This document shows, one piece after another, positions 22,110 through 33,552 of a stretch of 64,000 nt of DNA. Origin of the DNA: Tetracentron sinense (lineage: Eukaryota; Streptophyta; Magnoliopsida; Trochodendrales; Trochodendraceae). The notes below the pieces were generated by a model. That model was not told where the DNA came from. It ran no database searches and saw only the letters and a list, made by a program, of their open reading frames with translations. Every line of letters begins with the position of its first letter. The stretch's first letter is position 1. Made by a program: the position numbers and the translations under genes. The stretch covers positions 6,125,072 to 6,189,071 of the forward strand of contig CM026566.1 of the NCBI GenBank assembly GCA_015143295.1. The letters run 5' to 3'.

Positions 22110-22330
22110 CTATCCAGTCAATTACATGGATGGTCTAATCGGCTGGATTGTCCATCTAATCGATTAGAAGATACACGTGATCGACTAGATAGAAGAAAAA
22201 CACAGTTTTAAAACAATTTAGGCAAAAACATACATTTTTACGTTATCCAGTCAATTAGATGCCTTGTCTGATCGACTGGATCCTTCATCCAATCGAATAG
22301 ATTACTAGGGTAATCGACTGGATAGAAGAA
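22110..22330. repeat. Internal TCGA palindrome cluster of C1
   Basis: The same ATCCAGTCGATTAG / CTAATCGACTGGAT type of phrase as in the C1 LTRs recurs about eight times in the spacer between RNase H and the env-position ORF, so the motif is not confined to the LTRs. Confidence 0.85.
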
Positions 22331-22569
22331 AAATACTTAAATTTTGCAGATTTCTTCTAAATCCAATTTTCTACACAATGATCATTACATACTCAATCCA
22401 AAACATCAATTAATCATTGCAAAACAACATAAATCATTTTTGATCATCTAAAAGTATATTTTGGTAATTTTTATTAAATTTTACAGATTCTTTATTTTTA
22501 CTTTTTAAGATGATTTTACTTGAGATTTAAGCTTAGATTTTGAACATTTTGAGATTATAAGATTTCAGA

Positions 22570-23699
22570 TAGCTTACTTATGCTTAATTCTCTTCTCAAG
22601 GTACTAAACCTTTCATGTTGAAGGGGTTTTGTGAATATATCAGCATGTTGGTTGTTTGTATCCACAAACTCCAATACAACATCCCCATTCTGTACATGAT
22701 CTCTAATGAAATGATATCTGATTTCTATATGTTTAGTTATTGAGTGTTGTTTTTAGTCATACAAATGACACTAGTATTTTCACATTTAATTGGAATGTTA
22801 GAATAGAACAATTTATAATCTTCCAAGAGTTGCTTCATATACAGATTTTGAGCACAACAGCTTTCAATAGCTATATATTCAGCCTCAACTATAGATAAAG
22901 CTACAGAATTCTCTTTCTTGCTAAACCATGAAACAAGGAAACACCCTAAGAAATGACAAGTGCCACTAGTACGTTTTCTATCAATTTTACATCCGGTAAA
23001 ATCAGCATCTGAACAACTTATTAATTCTAAAGATGTATTCTTTGGATACCAAAGTCCTAGATCTGTTGAACCTAATAAGTATCTAAAAATTCTTTTAACA
23101 ACAATTAGGTGAGATTCTTTTGGACAAAATTGAATTTTAGCACATAAGCATACACTAAACATAATGTCAAGTCTGCTTGCAGTTAAGTACAGTAGACTTC
23201 CTATCATGCCTCTATATTTCTTTTCATCAACCTTTTTGTCATTTTCTTCTTTATCTAACTTGATTGATGTAATCATAGGAGTATCCATTATTTTAGTATT
23301 TTCCATACCAAATTTCTTAAGAAGTTTTTTATTGTATTTACTTTGGTTTACGAAGGTTCCTTGATTAGTTTGCTTTATTTGAAGTCCAAGAAAGAATGTC
23401 AATTCTCCTATCAAGCTCATTTCAAATTCTTTTTACATAATATTTGCGAACTCTTTACACAAGCATTCATTGGTGGAACCAAAAACAATATCATCAACAT
23501 AAATTTGAACTAATAGCATATCTTTTGATTTTGTTTTTACAAACAAAGTTGTATCAATTTTTCCTCTTATAAATTCATTATTAATCAAAAAGTTACTTAA
23601 TCTTTCATACCAAGCTCTAGGAGCTTGTTTTAGTCCATACAAAGCTTTTGTTAGTTTAAATACATGATTAGGTAGATTATGATTTTCAAAGCAAGGAAG
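22570..23699 (-). pseudogene. C1 reverse transcriptase C-terminal half and RNase H
   Basis: Reading resumes left of LINE La with CFENHNLPNHVFKLTKALYG and continues as MYGLKQAPRAWYERL (from 23642), the RT motif YVDDIVFG (about 23490), and then RNase H with a CSDADF motif (about 23010) and AEYIA (about 22880). A stop at 23433-23435 and another at 22737-22739 interrupt one continuous frame. After the second stop the family's usual C-terminus can still be followed in pieces to about 22570. Copia RT copies element RNA and RNase H removes it. The N-terminal RT part lies at 29929-30120, across the LINE. Confidence 0.88.
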
Positions 23700-23744
23700 T
23701 TTTTTTTTTTTTTTTTTTTTTTAAAAAAAAGAAACCACTCAGTA

Positions 23745-23977
23745 GGAGTGGGGGGTTTGGCGGACCCCTACCAGTTTATTAATAAAATTAAAATTTTTGG
23801 GGGGGACATAAACCTTACCCCTACATGAGAAAGGGGGGGGGGGGGGGACATAAAACCTTACCCCTACAAAAAACGAAAATAAAGGAGGGGGGGGGGGGGG
23901 GACATAAGACCTTACCCCTACAAAAAAAAATCGAAAATAAAAGAAATATGGGGGGGACATAAAACCTTACCCCTACA
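23745..23977 (-). repeat. La 3' UTR hairpin repeats
   Basis: On the - strand TGTAGGGGTAAGGTTTTATG followed by a C run occurs four times (plus positions 23950-23977, 23885-23922, 23833-23868, 23799-23825). Then comes one GTAGGGGTCCGCCAAACCCC (23745-23771). Each unit can pair GGGG with CCCC. The C runs vary from 7 to about 16. Lc has the same arrangement with three units. Confidence 0.9.
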
Positions 23978-24017
23978 AAGGAAAGAAAATAGAAGAATGT
24001 AACTACTACCCCACAAG

Positions 24018-27000
24018 CTAATTCTGTTGCTTTCGAAAATTCCCTAAACCCCATTTATCCAACAGAATCAACACTTTAATTCTTTCTGGAACGCTCCTAG
24101 AAGAAAAAATACGATTAGAGCCCATTAGATCACAACCAATATTAGCTAACCCATCAGCCACTGAATTAGCTTCTCGATAAACATGTTTAAAAGAAAAACT
24201 ATTGCGCCAATAAAGTTTTATCTTCTTATCCAAATACCAATTCTTCCACGAATATGAGCTTATTCCGTTCCATCTCTCAACCAGAATTTTAGAATCGGAT
24301 TCAATGTCAATGTTGTAGATACCCAAGGAGTTGCACAAAATAAGACCATCCAAAAGTGCCCGAGCTTCCGCTGAGTTATTGCTTTCAATACCATAATAGG
24401 AATAAAAACAAGCAACAAATTCACCATTATGGTCTCTGATAATTCCTCCTCCACTAGCAGTTCCAGGGTTCCCCCTGGAGGCCCCATCAACATTTAATTT
24501 CATTCTACCCCTAGGGGGAAAACTCCACTTGACAAAGAGAGGGCGAATAGGAGAGTGAGTAGGAAGTTTAATACCACAAATAGACAAGTCCAAATTTTTC
24601 TGATGATGCAAGGATGCAATGTTTATAATCTTCCTGTAGATGGTATCCTTTAAACTATTAATAGGGCGCCTTCTGGAATTATGTTTTCTGTTACACCTTT
24701 CGATCCAAATTTCCCAAACAATCAGAGCCGGAACAAGAAATAGTAAATCATTTTTTCTATGAGAAGCCATGCGAAACCATCGAATAAGTCTGCATTTAAT
24801 GTTATCTTGGATATAAGATGGAATGAAGCAGCACCCCGAGAAAAACTTCCATAACTGAATCGCCATATCACTGCAAATAAGCAAGTGAGAGATATCTTCC
24901 ATCCTAGCATTCTTGCAGCAGCTACATTTACTAACCAAAGGTATACCCAGTCTTTGAATCGCTGCATCAGTTGGAACTACATTATGAAATATTTTCCAAC
25001 AAAAAATCTGAATTTTAGTAGGTATAATGCGATTCCAAACAGCAGAAGTCCAGACTTGATTTTGCTGTTTACTTCTTATGCAAATCCATGCCGAATGGAC
25101 TGAGAAAATTCCAGAAGTAGAAGGTTTCCAAATAAACACATCTTCATCCTCAGAAGTAGCATATCCACCAGCTCTAATATTCTCCATAATGTTAGGGGAA
25201 AGAGATTGACTTACCTGGGAAAAATCCCAATCCCCATTAGAATTAAGTATGGAGCTAATATTAGGACAATCTAAAAGGGGAACTGAAGCCAAGGAGATGA
25301 GGGCTTGATCATCATGCCACCTATCAAACCAGAAATTGATCTTAGAGCCACAACCAATAAGAACAGCAGAGTTAATAAGCATAAGCTGAAATACCCCACA
25401 GATAGCTGTCCAAAACTTTGAAGACCCCTTGCTAGGAAAAGCATTCCACACATGATCCACTCTGTATTTAGCTTTGAAAAATCTAGACCAGAGACTATCT
25501 GAAGAATAAATTTTCCAAGCCTGTTTAACTTGGAAAGCAGAATTTACCTCAGCCATTTTTCGAATACTTTACCCTCCCTCCAGATTGGGCATAGAGCATT
25601 TCTTCTAACTCACCCAGTGACGTCTTTTGGAAGAATCAGAGTCATTCCAGAAAAAATCTGCCATAGCCTTATCAATAGCAATACTAATACCAACTGGAAT
25701 ATGAACTCCAGCTAAAGTGTAAGCAGGAATCGAAGATAGAACATGCTTAATTAGAATCAATCTCCCTCCTGCAGAAAGAAGCTTACCTGTCCAACCTGAG
25801 ATACGTCTCTGAATTTTCTCTAGCATAGGCAAAAAATAAGACTTTTTTTGACGACCTTTGAATAAAGGAATCCCAAGATACATAAAAGGAAAATTTTTAA
25901 ATGTAAATCCTGTGAAATTTGAGATAATCCTTTTTCTAGAGTTGAGGAGCTTGTCAGATCCATACAAAGAGCTTTTCCTATTGTTAATCTTCTGGCCCGA
26001 AGAAACTTCATAAATCTTTAAGAATTCAAAAATATTCTTTAAGGTTTTAGAATTACCGTTGCAAAAAATCAGAGTGTCATCAGCAAAAAGAAGGTGTGTA
26101 ACTGGAAAACCATTTCTCCCCACATTATAAGCAGCTGGATTAGGAGCCAAAACCTTTTTTAATCCTCTACTAAGTACTTCTTCGGCTATGATGAAAAGAG
26201 CGGGAGAAAGGAGATCACCTTGCCTTAAATCTCTTGAGCTCTGAAAAAATCCATGCAGGGACCCATTTATAATAATAGAAAAACTTGGATTTTGGATACA
26301 ACCTTGAATGAGGCTTATAAACCCCTCACAAAACCCAAACCTTTTCAAAACAGCAAAAATAAATGGCCACTCAATTCGGTCATAAGCCTTTTCCATGTCA
26401 AGCTTAATAATTATATTGCCTCCAAATGCTTTCCTATCAATCTCAGTAACTATTTCTTGGGCTATCGTGATATTCTCAGTAATGTTCCGGCCTTTAACAA
26501 AAGCACTTTGTTCCTCCGAGATAATTTTGGGGAGAATTTTTCTAAGTCTGTCAGCAAGCACCCTTGAAAAAATCTTATATAGAAAATTGCAAAGACTGAT
26601 AGGGCGAAAGTCAGCAAAAGTGGAAGGGTCTTCACATTTCGCTATTAAAGCTATAGCAGTGGCATTAACTGAGCTAGGCATATGATGCTCCTTGAAGAAT
26701 ATAGTAATAGCCTTGAATAAGTCATCCTTAATAATATCCCAGCAAGTATGGTAGAAGACACCATTAAAACCATCTGGTCCCAGCGCACTGTCAACATCCA
26801 TGCTGAAAACAACCTGTTTGACTTCATCAATAGTGGGAGAAGTCACAAGAAATATATTGTCCTCTAAAGAAACCAATGAAGGAATAAGATCAATAGCCTG
26901 AGCATCAATAGAGCTCCCAGAAGAAGTAAGAATATTTTGATAAAAAGAAATAGCTTCTGTAGCAATATCATTTGGTGAATCCAACCACTCATCCTGCTCA

Positions 27001-28127
27001 TTCCTGATTTTTAAAATACCATTATTCTTTCTTCTTTGTTTAACAACAGTATGGAAGAATTTAGTGTTGTTATCACCCTCCTTGAGCCACTTTATTCTAG
27101 ATTTTTGTCGCCAAAAAATTTCCTCTTGGAGAATGACTTTTTGCAGCTCATCCTTAAGAAAAGTGAGATACTCCTCCTGCCTACTGTCCCATTCATCCTG
27201 GAGCTTTGTTTCCACACAACAAATTTTTTCTTCCAAGTCCTTCATTTTAGAAAAAATATTCCCAAACACCTCCTTATTCCAAATCTTAAGAGAAATTTTT
27301 AGCCTCTTAAATTTAACAAAGAAAGCTAAAAGAGGAGGAGCATTAACAGGCAGAATCCAAGAATTATGAACTAACCTCTGAAAATCTGAATGAGTTGTCC
27401 ACATTTTCTGAAAACGAAAAGAAGAAGGGTTCCGAGCACCAATGACTTTAAAATTTAAAATCAGAGGAACATAATCCGAATTAAGTCTAGATAAATGAGT
27501 CACCTGCGAATTTGGGAAGATTGGAATCCAAGCAGCATTAAAAAGGATCCGATCAAGTCTAGCATAGATTCTGTTTGTCCCTTTTTGATTGTTGCACCAG
27601 GTATATTTATTTCCAGAGAAGCCCCCATCCATAAGCCCCAAATCATTTATGAAAGCATTAAAGTCTTCAAGGGAACGTAAATTGATTTCTCGACCCCCCA
27701 GTTTCTCATCCGGCGAAGTAATAGCATTAAAATCCCCAGCTATCATAAGAGGGGCCTCATATGAAGCCAGAATAAGAATAAGATCATTCCATAATAATTG
27801 TCTTTCCTCCCTTCGGCATTTAGCATACACAAAAACACATCTGATAACATCCAACCCTGCAACTCTAACATCAACAATAATAGCTTGGTCCAGTGACGCT
27901 ATGAGAGAAACAGTCAAAGAGCTTTTCCAAAAGAGCCATATCTTTGGATGGAAAAAATAATCAGACATACCCAACATTTTTCTGAGAGATTGAATCTTGT
28001 CAGTTGGTTGCATAGGCTCCATAATCGCAATCAGAGCAATATTATGTAATTCCACCAATTTTTTCAGCCGGGCTTTAGAAGCTAAATTTCCCACTCCTCT
28101 AATATTCCAAGATAGTAAGGTAGACAT
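24018..28127 (-). pseudogene. La ORF2: endonuclease, reverse transcriptase, RNase H
   Basis: One frame from MSTLLSWNIRGVGN (28127) to 24018, about 1370 codons, carries only two closely spaced stops (25605-25607 and one near 25570). The N-terminus is an AP-type endonuclease (SWNIRG, GDFNAI, YARLDRILF). Its usual SDH triad motif reads SDY (codon at 27471-27473), losing the catalytic His. The RT has FRPISLCN, KLDMEKAYDRIEW, RQGDLLSPALF and FADD (about 26075). Next is a zinc-binding RVT segment (CSCCKNARMEDISHLLIC, about 24870-24920) and a C-terminal RNase H with DGASRG, EARALLDG, DSK and REANSVADGLAN. L1-type LINEs nick target DNA and reverse-transcribe their RNA in place. The copy is inactive as it stands. 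Confidence 0.92.
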
Positions 28128-28212
28128 GGAAAACAATGTGGTTTTCTTCACAATTAGCTTGAGCCACCGCTCTAGATCGAGTAATGATAGCTGAAGGGGG
28201 AAACTCTTTTTT

Positions 28213-29851
28213 TTATTTTTTAACTTTTTCCTCCTCCACTTCTAAATTATTGATAGAAAAAACCTTGGAAAGTTCCTCAATGAAAGCTTTTGACTCTGCA
28301 ATGAAAGATTCTTTCGGGACAATAATAGAATCATATATGTCATTATGAAATTCAGAAGAAGCCGAGGATGACCATAACATGTCAGAAGATAATTTCTTAC
28401 TTTTTGGAATACTAACCTGGGCACGCTGAAGAATAATGCTCAGCTTTGAAATAGGTGGGACTTGTAAGTCTTCCAAATCAGAGTTGTTTGGTGAGGTTTC
28501 ACTATTTGCAGCAACTGGAGAACGAGGAGAGCAACCATGTTGTCTGCAAACCACTCCACGAGCTGGATTAGAATCTAAATAAAATTCTGGAAGCAAAGAA
28601 GATTGCTCAATCTTGCTATTATCTATAGCGAGAAGACTTGTTTCGGGTATCCGGTCAGCACCTTCTTCCTCCATAAAATCGTTGGTACAGTCTTCAATAA
28701 TTTCAGCATCCTTCTCTTCTATCAGAATAAAAGATGTGCTCACTCTTGGCTAAACAGAACCATCTACTTTACCAGAAATCTCAAGTTCCATATTTTCTGT
28801 GCCTGCCATTATGATCTCTTCTGTTTGATGCTCTTCTACGGCAAGAATCTGGTGCGACTGCTTCAGAACCTCGCTGGTTATATTATTGTTATTATTCTCT
28901 TTCATCAAGTCAGCGTCTGAAGTTTTCCCAAAAGCTTTTGTAACCCAGATGTGGGTTGGAACCGATTCCTTCAAACCTTTGTTACTGTTATTAAGAACCA
29001 TATTCTCAGATTCCATAACAGGTTTGAGAGTTTTAGATACTGCCCCCTTTTGATACGGTTTCTTATTAAAGATTTTGCAATGATCCTCATCATGCCCAAG
29101 CTTTTGGCACCGAGAACAAAAGAAGACATCCTTTTCATACACAACCCTCTGCCATCTGCTAGCTGACCCCATTCCTAGCCAAAAAAGGATGGATTTTTTC
29201 CTTACTAGCATCAATCTCTACGCAAATTCTGGCCAAACTAGGTCTAGATAAATTCCTTGTAGGTCTGTCCACAAGTAAAACTCTCCCTAAAATGTTCCCT
29301 ATTGAGGAAAGATCTTTAGGGTTGAAAAAGTTTAATGGTAATCCAGGGAGATTTTTCCAAACCGGCACTATTGAGGGTTCTATACCAGATCGGAATTGAG
29401 GCGACCATTTAATGAATCGAACTAGTTTACCATCAACATAGCAATATTCTTTCATCCAAACCGTTAGATAATCCTCTTCCTCTTGGAAACGTATAAGAAG
29501 ATGTCTTGAATCCATCACGCCCACTGTAAAGTTTTGACTTACATGGAATTGCTCGTGTAAAAATTTTTTTAAAACATCATGCTTCGGCCTTCCATAAGCG
29601 CATTTAGCAACTAGTGCGAATTTCAGAGGAATCGCCGAATGTTCAAGCTCTTCTACAGAGAAATATAACGCTGGTTCACCTTGAAAGATGGCTGGTTTTT
29701 TTGTATCCATAACATTTAATCTAATATCCCCATTGGCAGATTCTCCTTTGCTTGATCTAGCACCAATAACCGCAGCAAAAGAAACTTTATGATCTGGCGG
29801 CCTAGTGGAGGAACCACCTCCTACGGTGGTGGCTGCTTAAGGGGTTTCCAT
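28213..29851 (-). pseudogene. La ORF1: DUF4283-like RNA-binding protein, broken
   Basis: The likely start is the ATG at 29851, with an early stop at codon 5. The open part from 29710 encodes a DUF4283-like domain (GVMDSRHLLIRFQEEEDYLT, then IVPVWKNLPGLPLNFF). After a frameshift at a short A run near 29190 there is a CCHC knuckle FCSRCQKLGHDEDHC (about 29120), another stop at 28750-28752 and an acidic tail to 28213. In plant L1s this product is thought to bind the element RNA as a ribonucleoprotein. Confidence 0.85.
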
Positions 29852-29928
29852 GAAACCCTAATCCCAACAAGAAAACGATGCTATTTTACACTAGTTTTCT
29901 AAATTGTGCTAACGTGCACCTCCAGAGC

Positions 29929-30555
29929 AAAACTTCTCTCCTCAGTAATGAAGACATAGATTTCTTCAAAAATAAATTCATTTAAAAATGCATTTTTCAC
30001 ATCCATTTGGAATAGTTTAAAGTCTTTATGACTTGTAAAGGCAAGTAGCATTCTAATAGCTTCAAGTGTAGCAACCGGGGCAAAGGTTTCATCATAGTCT
30101 ATTTTTAATTATGTTTCCAGATTCATCCTTTTTGTTTCTAAACACTCATTTAGTACCAATGACAGATTTATCTTTTGGTCTAGACACTAAATCCTATACT
30201 TGATTTTTTTTTCAAATTGGTTAATTTCTTCTTCCATTGCTATACCCTATGATTCATCTTCAATATCTTTAAGGGCATTCTTAGGTTCAATTTGAGAAAG
30301 GAAAGCTAGATTATTACATATGTTTCTTCTTGTTCTAACTACCTTTTCTAAGTCACCAAGGATTAGGTCTTTAGGATGATCTTTATTTAATCTTCAAGTT
30401 TTAGGTAGTTTGATTGATTCTTTAATATCAATTTCTTCTTCATCTTCATTTTTAACAAGATTTTCAGGATTAGTTTCATTAGATTCTTGTTTTTTTTCTT
30501 GATTAGTTAGTTTCAAATTAGATATTTCTTTAAAAAATTTCTCAATATTTGTATC
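29929..30555 (-). pseudogene. C1 reverse transcriptase N-terminal part and linker
   Basis: This section, between integrase and the LINE insertion, is heavily decayed. An acidic Asn/Glu-rich linker is readable near 30420-30550. The start of the RT is recognisable by a short stretch of the family's AFLNEF...EEIYV type (about 29945-30005), directly before the La junction. There are several stops and frame changes, for instance around 30240-30100. It joins functionally to 22570-23699. Confidence 0.7.
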
Positions 30556-31330
30556 TTAATCATCTTCAATTGGTTTAGTCTTTTCAAATGGATTTACTTC
30601 ATTGAAGACTACATGTATTGATTCCTCTACCATTAAAGATTTTTTATTATATACTCTATAAGCTTTGCTATTATTTGAATAACCAAAGAAGATTCCTTCA
30701 TTAGCTTTAGAATCAAATTTCTTTATATGATGTTTGTCATTTAGAATAAAACATTTACATCCAAATACTTTAAATAACCAATATTTTGGGATCTTCCTTT
30801 CCATAGTTCATAAGGGGTTTTTATTAATTTATTTCTTATTATTACCTTATTAATAACATAAAAAGAGATATTGATGGCTTTAGTCCAAAAATAATTAGGA
30901 AGTTTATGCTCATTTAGCATTGTTCTTGTCATCTCTTGAAGAGATCTATTCTTCCTTTCAACAACTCCATTTTGTTGTGGAGTTCTTGGAGCTGAGAAGT
31001 TATGGTTAAAATCATTTTCTTCACAATATAGCTCAAGCTCCTAATTTTTGAATTCACCACCTCTATCACTTCTTATGTTATTTATAGTATATCATTTTGC
31101 ACTCTATTACAAAACTTTTTTAAAAGATTAGGTGTTTCACTTTTGTGTGATAAAAATAATATCCATGTATATCTAGAGTAGTCATCAACAATCACAAAGA
31201 TATAGGTTATACCTCCTATGCTCACTATTTTATTTGATCCAAATAAGTCCATATGAAGAAGTTCTAAAGGCCTAGAGGTTTAGATCATTTTCTTATTCTT
31301 GAATGAAGATTTTGTTTGTTTTCCAAGTTG
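30556..31330 (-). pseudogene. C1 integrase
   Basis: The core can be followed from 31330 with HMDLFG, DDYSRYTW and SDRGGEF, and TPQQNGVVERKN; these contain the D, D and E of the integrase triad. Then come two open stretches, 30932-30741 (MTRTMLNEHKLPNYFW) and 30804-30556 (KVFGCKCFILNDK, FFGYSNNSKAYRVY). Stops and frameshifts separate them. Integrase would insert the element DNA with 5-bp duplications, consistent with GACTC. The order protease, integrase, RT is the copia order. Confidence 0.85.
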
Positions 31331-31860
31331 TCATGCATCACAAATTTTATCTTTGATGAATGTGGTTTTTGAGAGACCCTTTACTAAGTCAATTTTAGAT
31401 AGTTTAGAAAGCAATTCCATGCTTGCATGACCTAAACGTCTGTGCCACAGCCAACAAACTTCACTACCAGCAGATAAACTCATCATATTTTGAGTAGTAA
31501 AGTCACTAAATTCAAGAGTATAAACATTCTGATTTCTATGAGCTATAAACAAGGTGTTGACATTGTCCTTATCATTAATCATGCAAAGATTTGATTTAAA
31601 ACATACATTTAAACCTTTATCACAAAGTTGACTTATAATAATTAGATTATGTTTAAGTCCTTGAACTAATAAAACATTTTCAATTAGAGTAGAAGAATTC
31701 TTACCAACATTGTCTATGCCTATGATCGCCCCTTTCGCGTTGTCCCTGAAGGTCACATATCCTCCATCTTTAGGAGAGATAGAAATGAATAAGTCTTTGT
31801 TCCCGCTCGTGTGCCTCAAACAGCCGTTATCCAAAAACCATACTGTTTTGGAGGATTTTG
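31331..31860 (-). pseudogene. C1 protease and GAG-pre-integrase segment
   Basis: An open stretch of 167 codons starts near 31834. Its beginning, WFLDNGCLRHTSG, is the copia aspartic protease site where DSG has become DNG, so the catalytic motif is damaged. Then come the ENVLLVQGLKHNLIIISQLC block and, near 31440, the WLWHRRLGHASMELLSKL pre-integrase motif. It ends at a stop at 31331. It is one frame off gag, so a frameshift lies between 31887 and 31834. Confidence 0.85.
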
Positions 31861-31886
31861 ACTTGAAGCATACCTACAAGATAAGT

Positions 31887-33491
31887 TCAAGTAACTTTCT
31901 TTGGCACCCACATCATCTTGGGTCCTCCATAGTTAGTTTTGGGAGGGGAAGTCCCTTTAGGAACCCAAACTTGTCTAACTACAACCTTTTTATTAAAATT
32001 ATAAAAAGCAGTTGAAGGTGTAGTTGAACTAATAGAGGATTTTGAAAAGAATTTTTTAGAGTCTTTTTGTTTTGACAAAGGAATATATCCCAAACCAGCT
32101 TTTCCGAAAACACAAGTTTGTTGTTCCAAAACTCTTGCTAAATTCTTTTCTCCGGTTGAAAGTTTAAAAGCAATTTCAATTAAGTCCTTGATCTTTGCCT
32201 CATTTTCATCACAATTGCATGTGTGAATTGGAAATGATTGATCATTCTCTTTCATCTGCAATTCTTCAATTTCTTTTTGAAGATTTTCTTGTGATGTGAG
32301 GAGTAAAATCTTTTCCTTTTTAAGAGATTTATTTTTAGAAATAATTTTTCTAAATTCAGCATATTCATCAAAAGCATCTCTTATTTTATCAAAGGAAAGA
32401 AAGTCATTTAAGGGAGAGATTACCTCATCATTTTCAAGTCCCATAAGGCATAGATTGGCTGTCTCTTCATCACTTGATGCTTTAGAATTGTTGTCTTCTG
32501 AATCATCCTAGGCGGCCTTCATGGCTCTCTTCTTGTATTTCTTGCTCTTGGCAAATTGAAAACACTCCGATCTAATATAACCTGGCTTCTTGCATTCAAA
32601 GCATATGATCGGTTCCTTCTTGCTTGGTTCTCCCTTAGTTATCTCTTTAGAGAACTCCTTTTTGAATGGCATTTTCTTGAAGTTCTTCTTATTTTTCAAA
32701 AAATTTTTGAACTTCCTTGTCATTAGTGAGAAGTCTTCATCTTCTTCACTTTCCTCTTCTTCTTCACTCTCAATAGGCTGAGAGGCTTTCAATGCCAATC
32801 GTCTTTTTGGTCTTGGTTCATCTGATTGATGCTCCTTCATAATGACTTCATGAGTCATCAGTGAACCCAGCAACTCATCCATTGTTAACTTAGTGAGGTC
32901 TTTGGCTTCTTGAATGGCAGTAACCTTTGGAGACCAATTTTTTTGCAGAGATCTCAGTATCTTCCTTACTATTTCTGTATTTGTATACATTTTACTAAGA
33001 GATTTTAAACCATTAGTAATGTTAGTAAAACATGTAAACATATCAGCAATGGACTCATCCTTCTCCATTTTGAACAGTTCATATTTGTGAACTAACATAT
33101 TAATTTTCTCATCTTTTACTTGGTTAGTTCCCTCATATGTAACCTGTAGTTTATCCCAAATTTCTTTGGCTAAGTCACAGCTAGATACTCGATTGAACTC
33201 TTGGGGACTAAGGGCACAATAGAGGTTGCTAATGGCTTTAGCATTTTTCTGGATTAATTTAATGTCATTTTCATCCCATTCTTCCTCAACTTTAGGAACC
33301 CTTCCATCATTTATAAATTTACAAGGAAGATGGGGACCATTGATGATTACCTTCCAACGTTGATAGTCTAAGAATTGTAGGTAATACATCATTCTGGTCT
33401 TCCAGTAATTATAATGTTCTCCATTAAATAGGGGTGGTCTGGTTTTGGATTGCCCTTCTCCTAAGCCAGTTGAAAAACTATTGTTTGCCAT
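31887..33491 (-). pseudogene. C1 gag, one in-frame stop
   Basis: The gag starts MANNSFSTGLGEGQSKTRPP at 33491. The N-terminal half is the copia gag (LFNGEHYNYWKTRM, then ALSPQEFNRVSSCDLAKEIW). A Glu-rich acidic stretch follows (about 32730-32780), then a zinc knuckle CFECKKPGYIRSEC (about 32560-32605). A TAG at 32508-32510 sits where the family has Trp, and the frame then continues for 185 more codons with a coiled-coil-like part and a C-terminus with WVPKGT motifs. Gag forms the virus-like particle. The long C-terminal extension is usual for Sireviruses. Confidence 0.9.
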
Positions 33492-33538
33492 TAAGATCTT
33501 TAAACTCTAAGAATTTTTAGATCAACTAAGAGTTATAA

Positions 33539-33550
33539 GCTCTGATACCA
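33539..33550 (-). other. C1 primer-binding site
   Basis: On the - strand this reads TGGTATCAGAGC, a perfect match to the 3' end complement of initiator tRNA-Met, two bases inside the 5' LTR. Confidence 0.9.
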
Positions 33551-33552
33551 CT

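Larger units (their letters stand above)
23700..29928 (-). mobile_element. La: L1-type LINE inserted in C1 reverse transcriptase
   Basis: A nearly full-length plant L1-like LINE on the - strand. The 5' end is placed at 29928 by shared sequence with Lb (GCTCTGGAGGTGC). Then come ORF1, ORF2, a 3' UTR with four hairpin repeats, and an A tail (T run at 23700-23722). The flanking C1 sequences are both from the RT finger region. A clean target duplication is not obvious; CTTCATTACT / CTTCCTTGCT is a possible diverged one. Confidence 0.88.

Noticed and set aside
23739-24054. ORFs rich in VGVRFYVPPPPP / RGKVLCPPPP repeats (also 63673-63891)
   Set aside because: These are translations of the C runs and hairpin units of the LINE 3' UTR, with no start context or conservation beyond the DNA repeat.
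27036-28194. Several + strand ORFs of 60-123 codons inside LINE La
   Set aside because: They are antisense shadows of the long ORF2 on the other strand.
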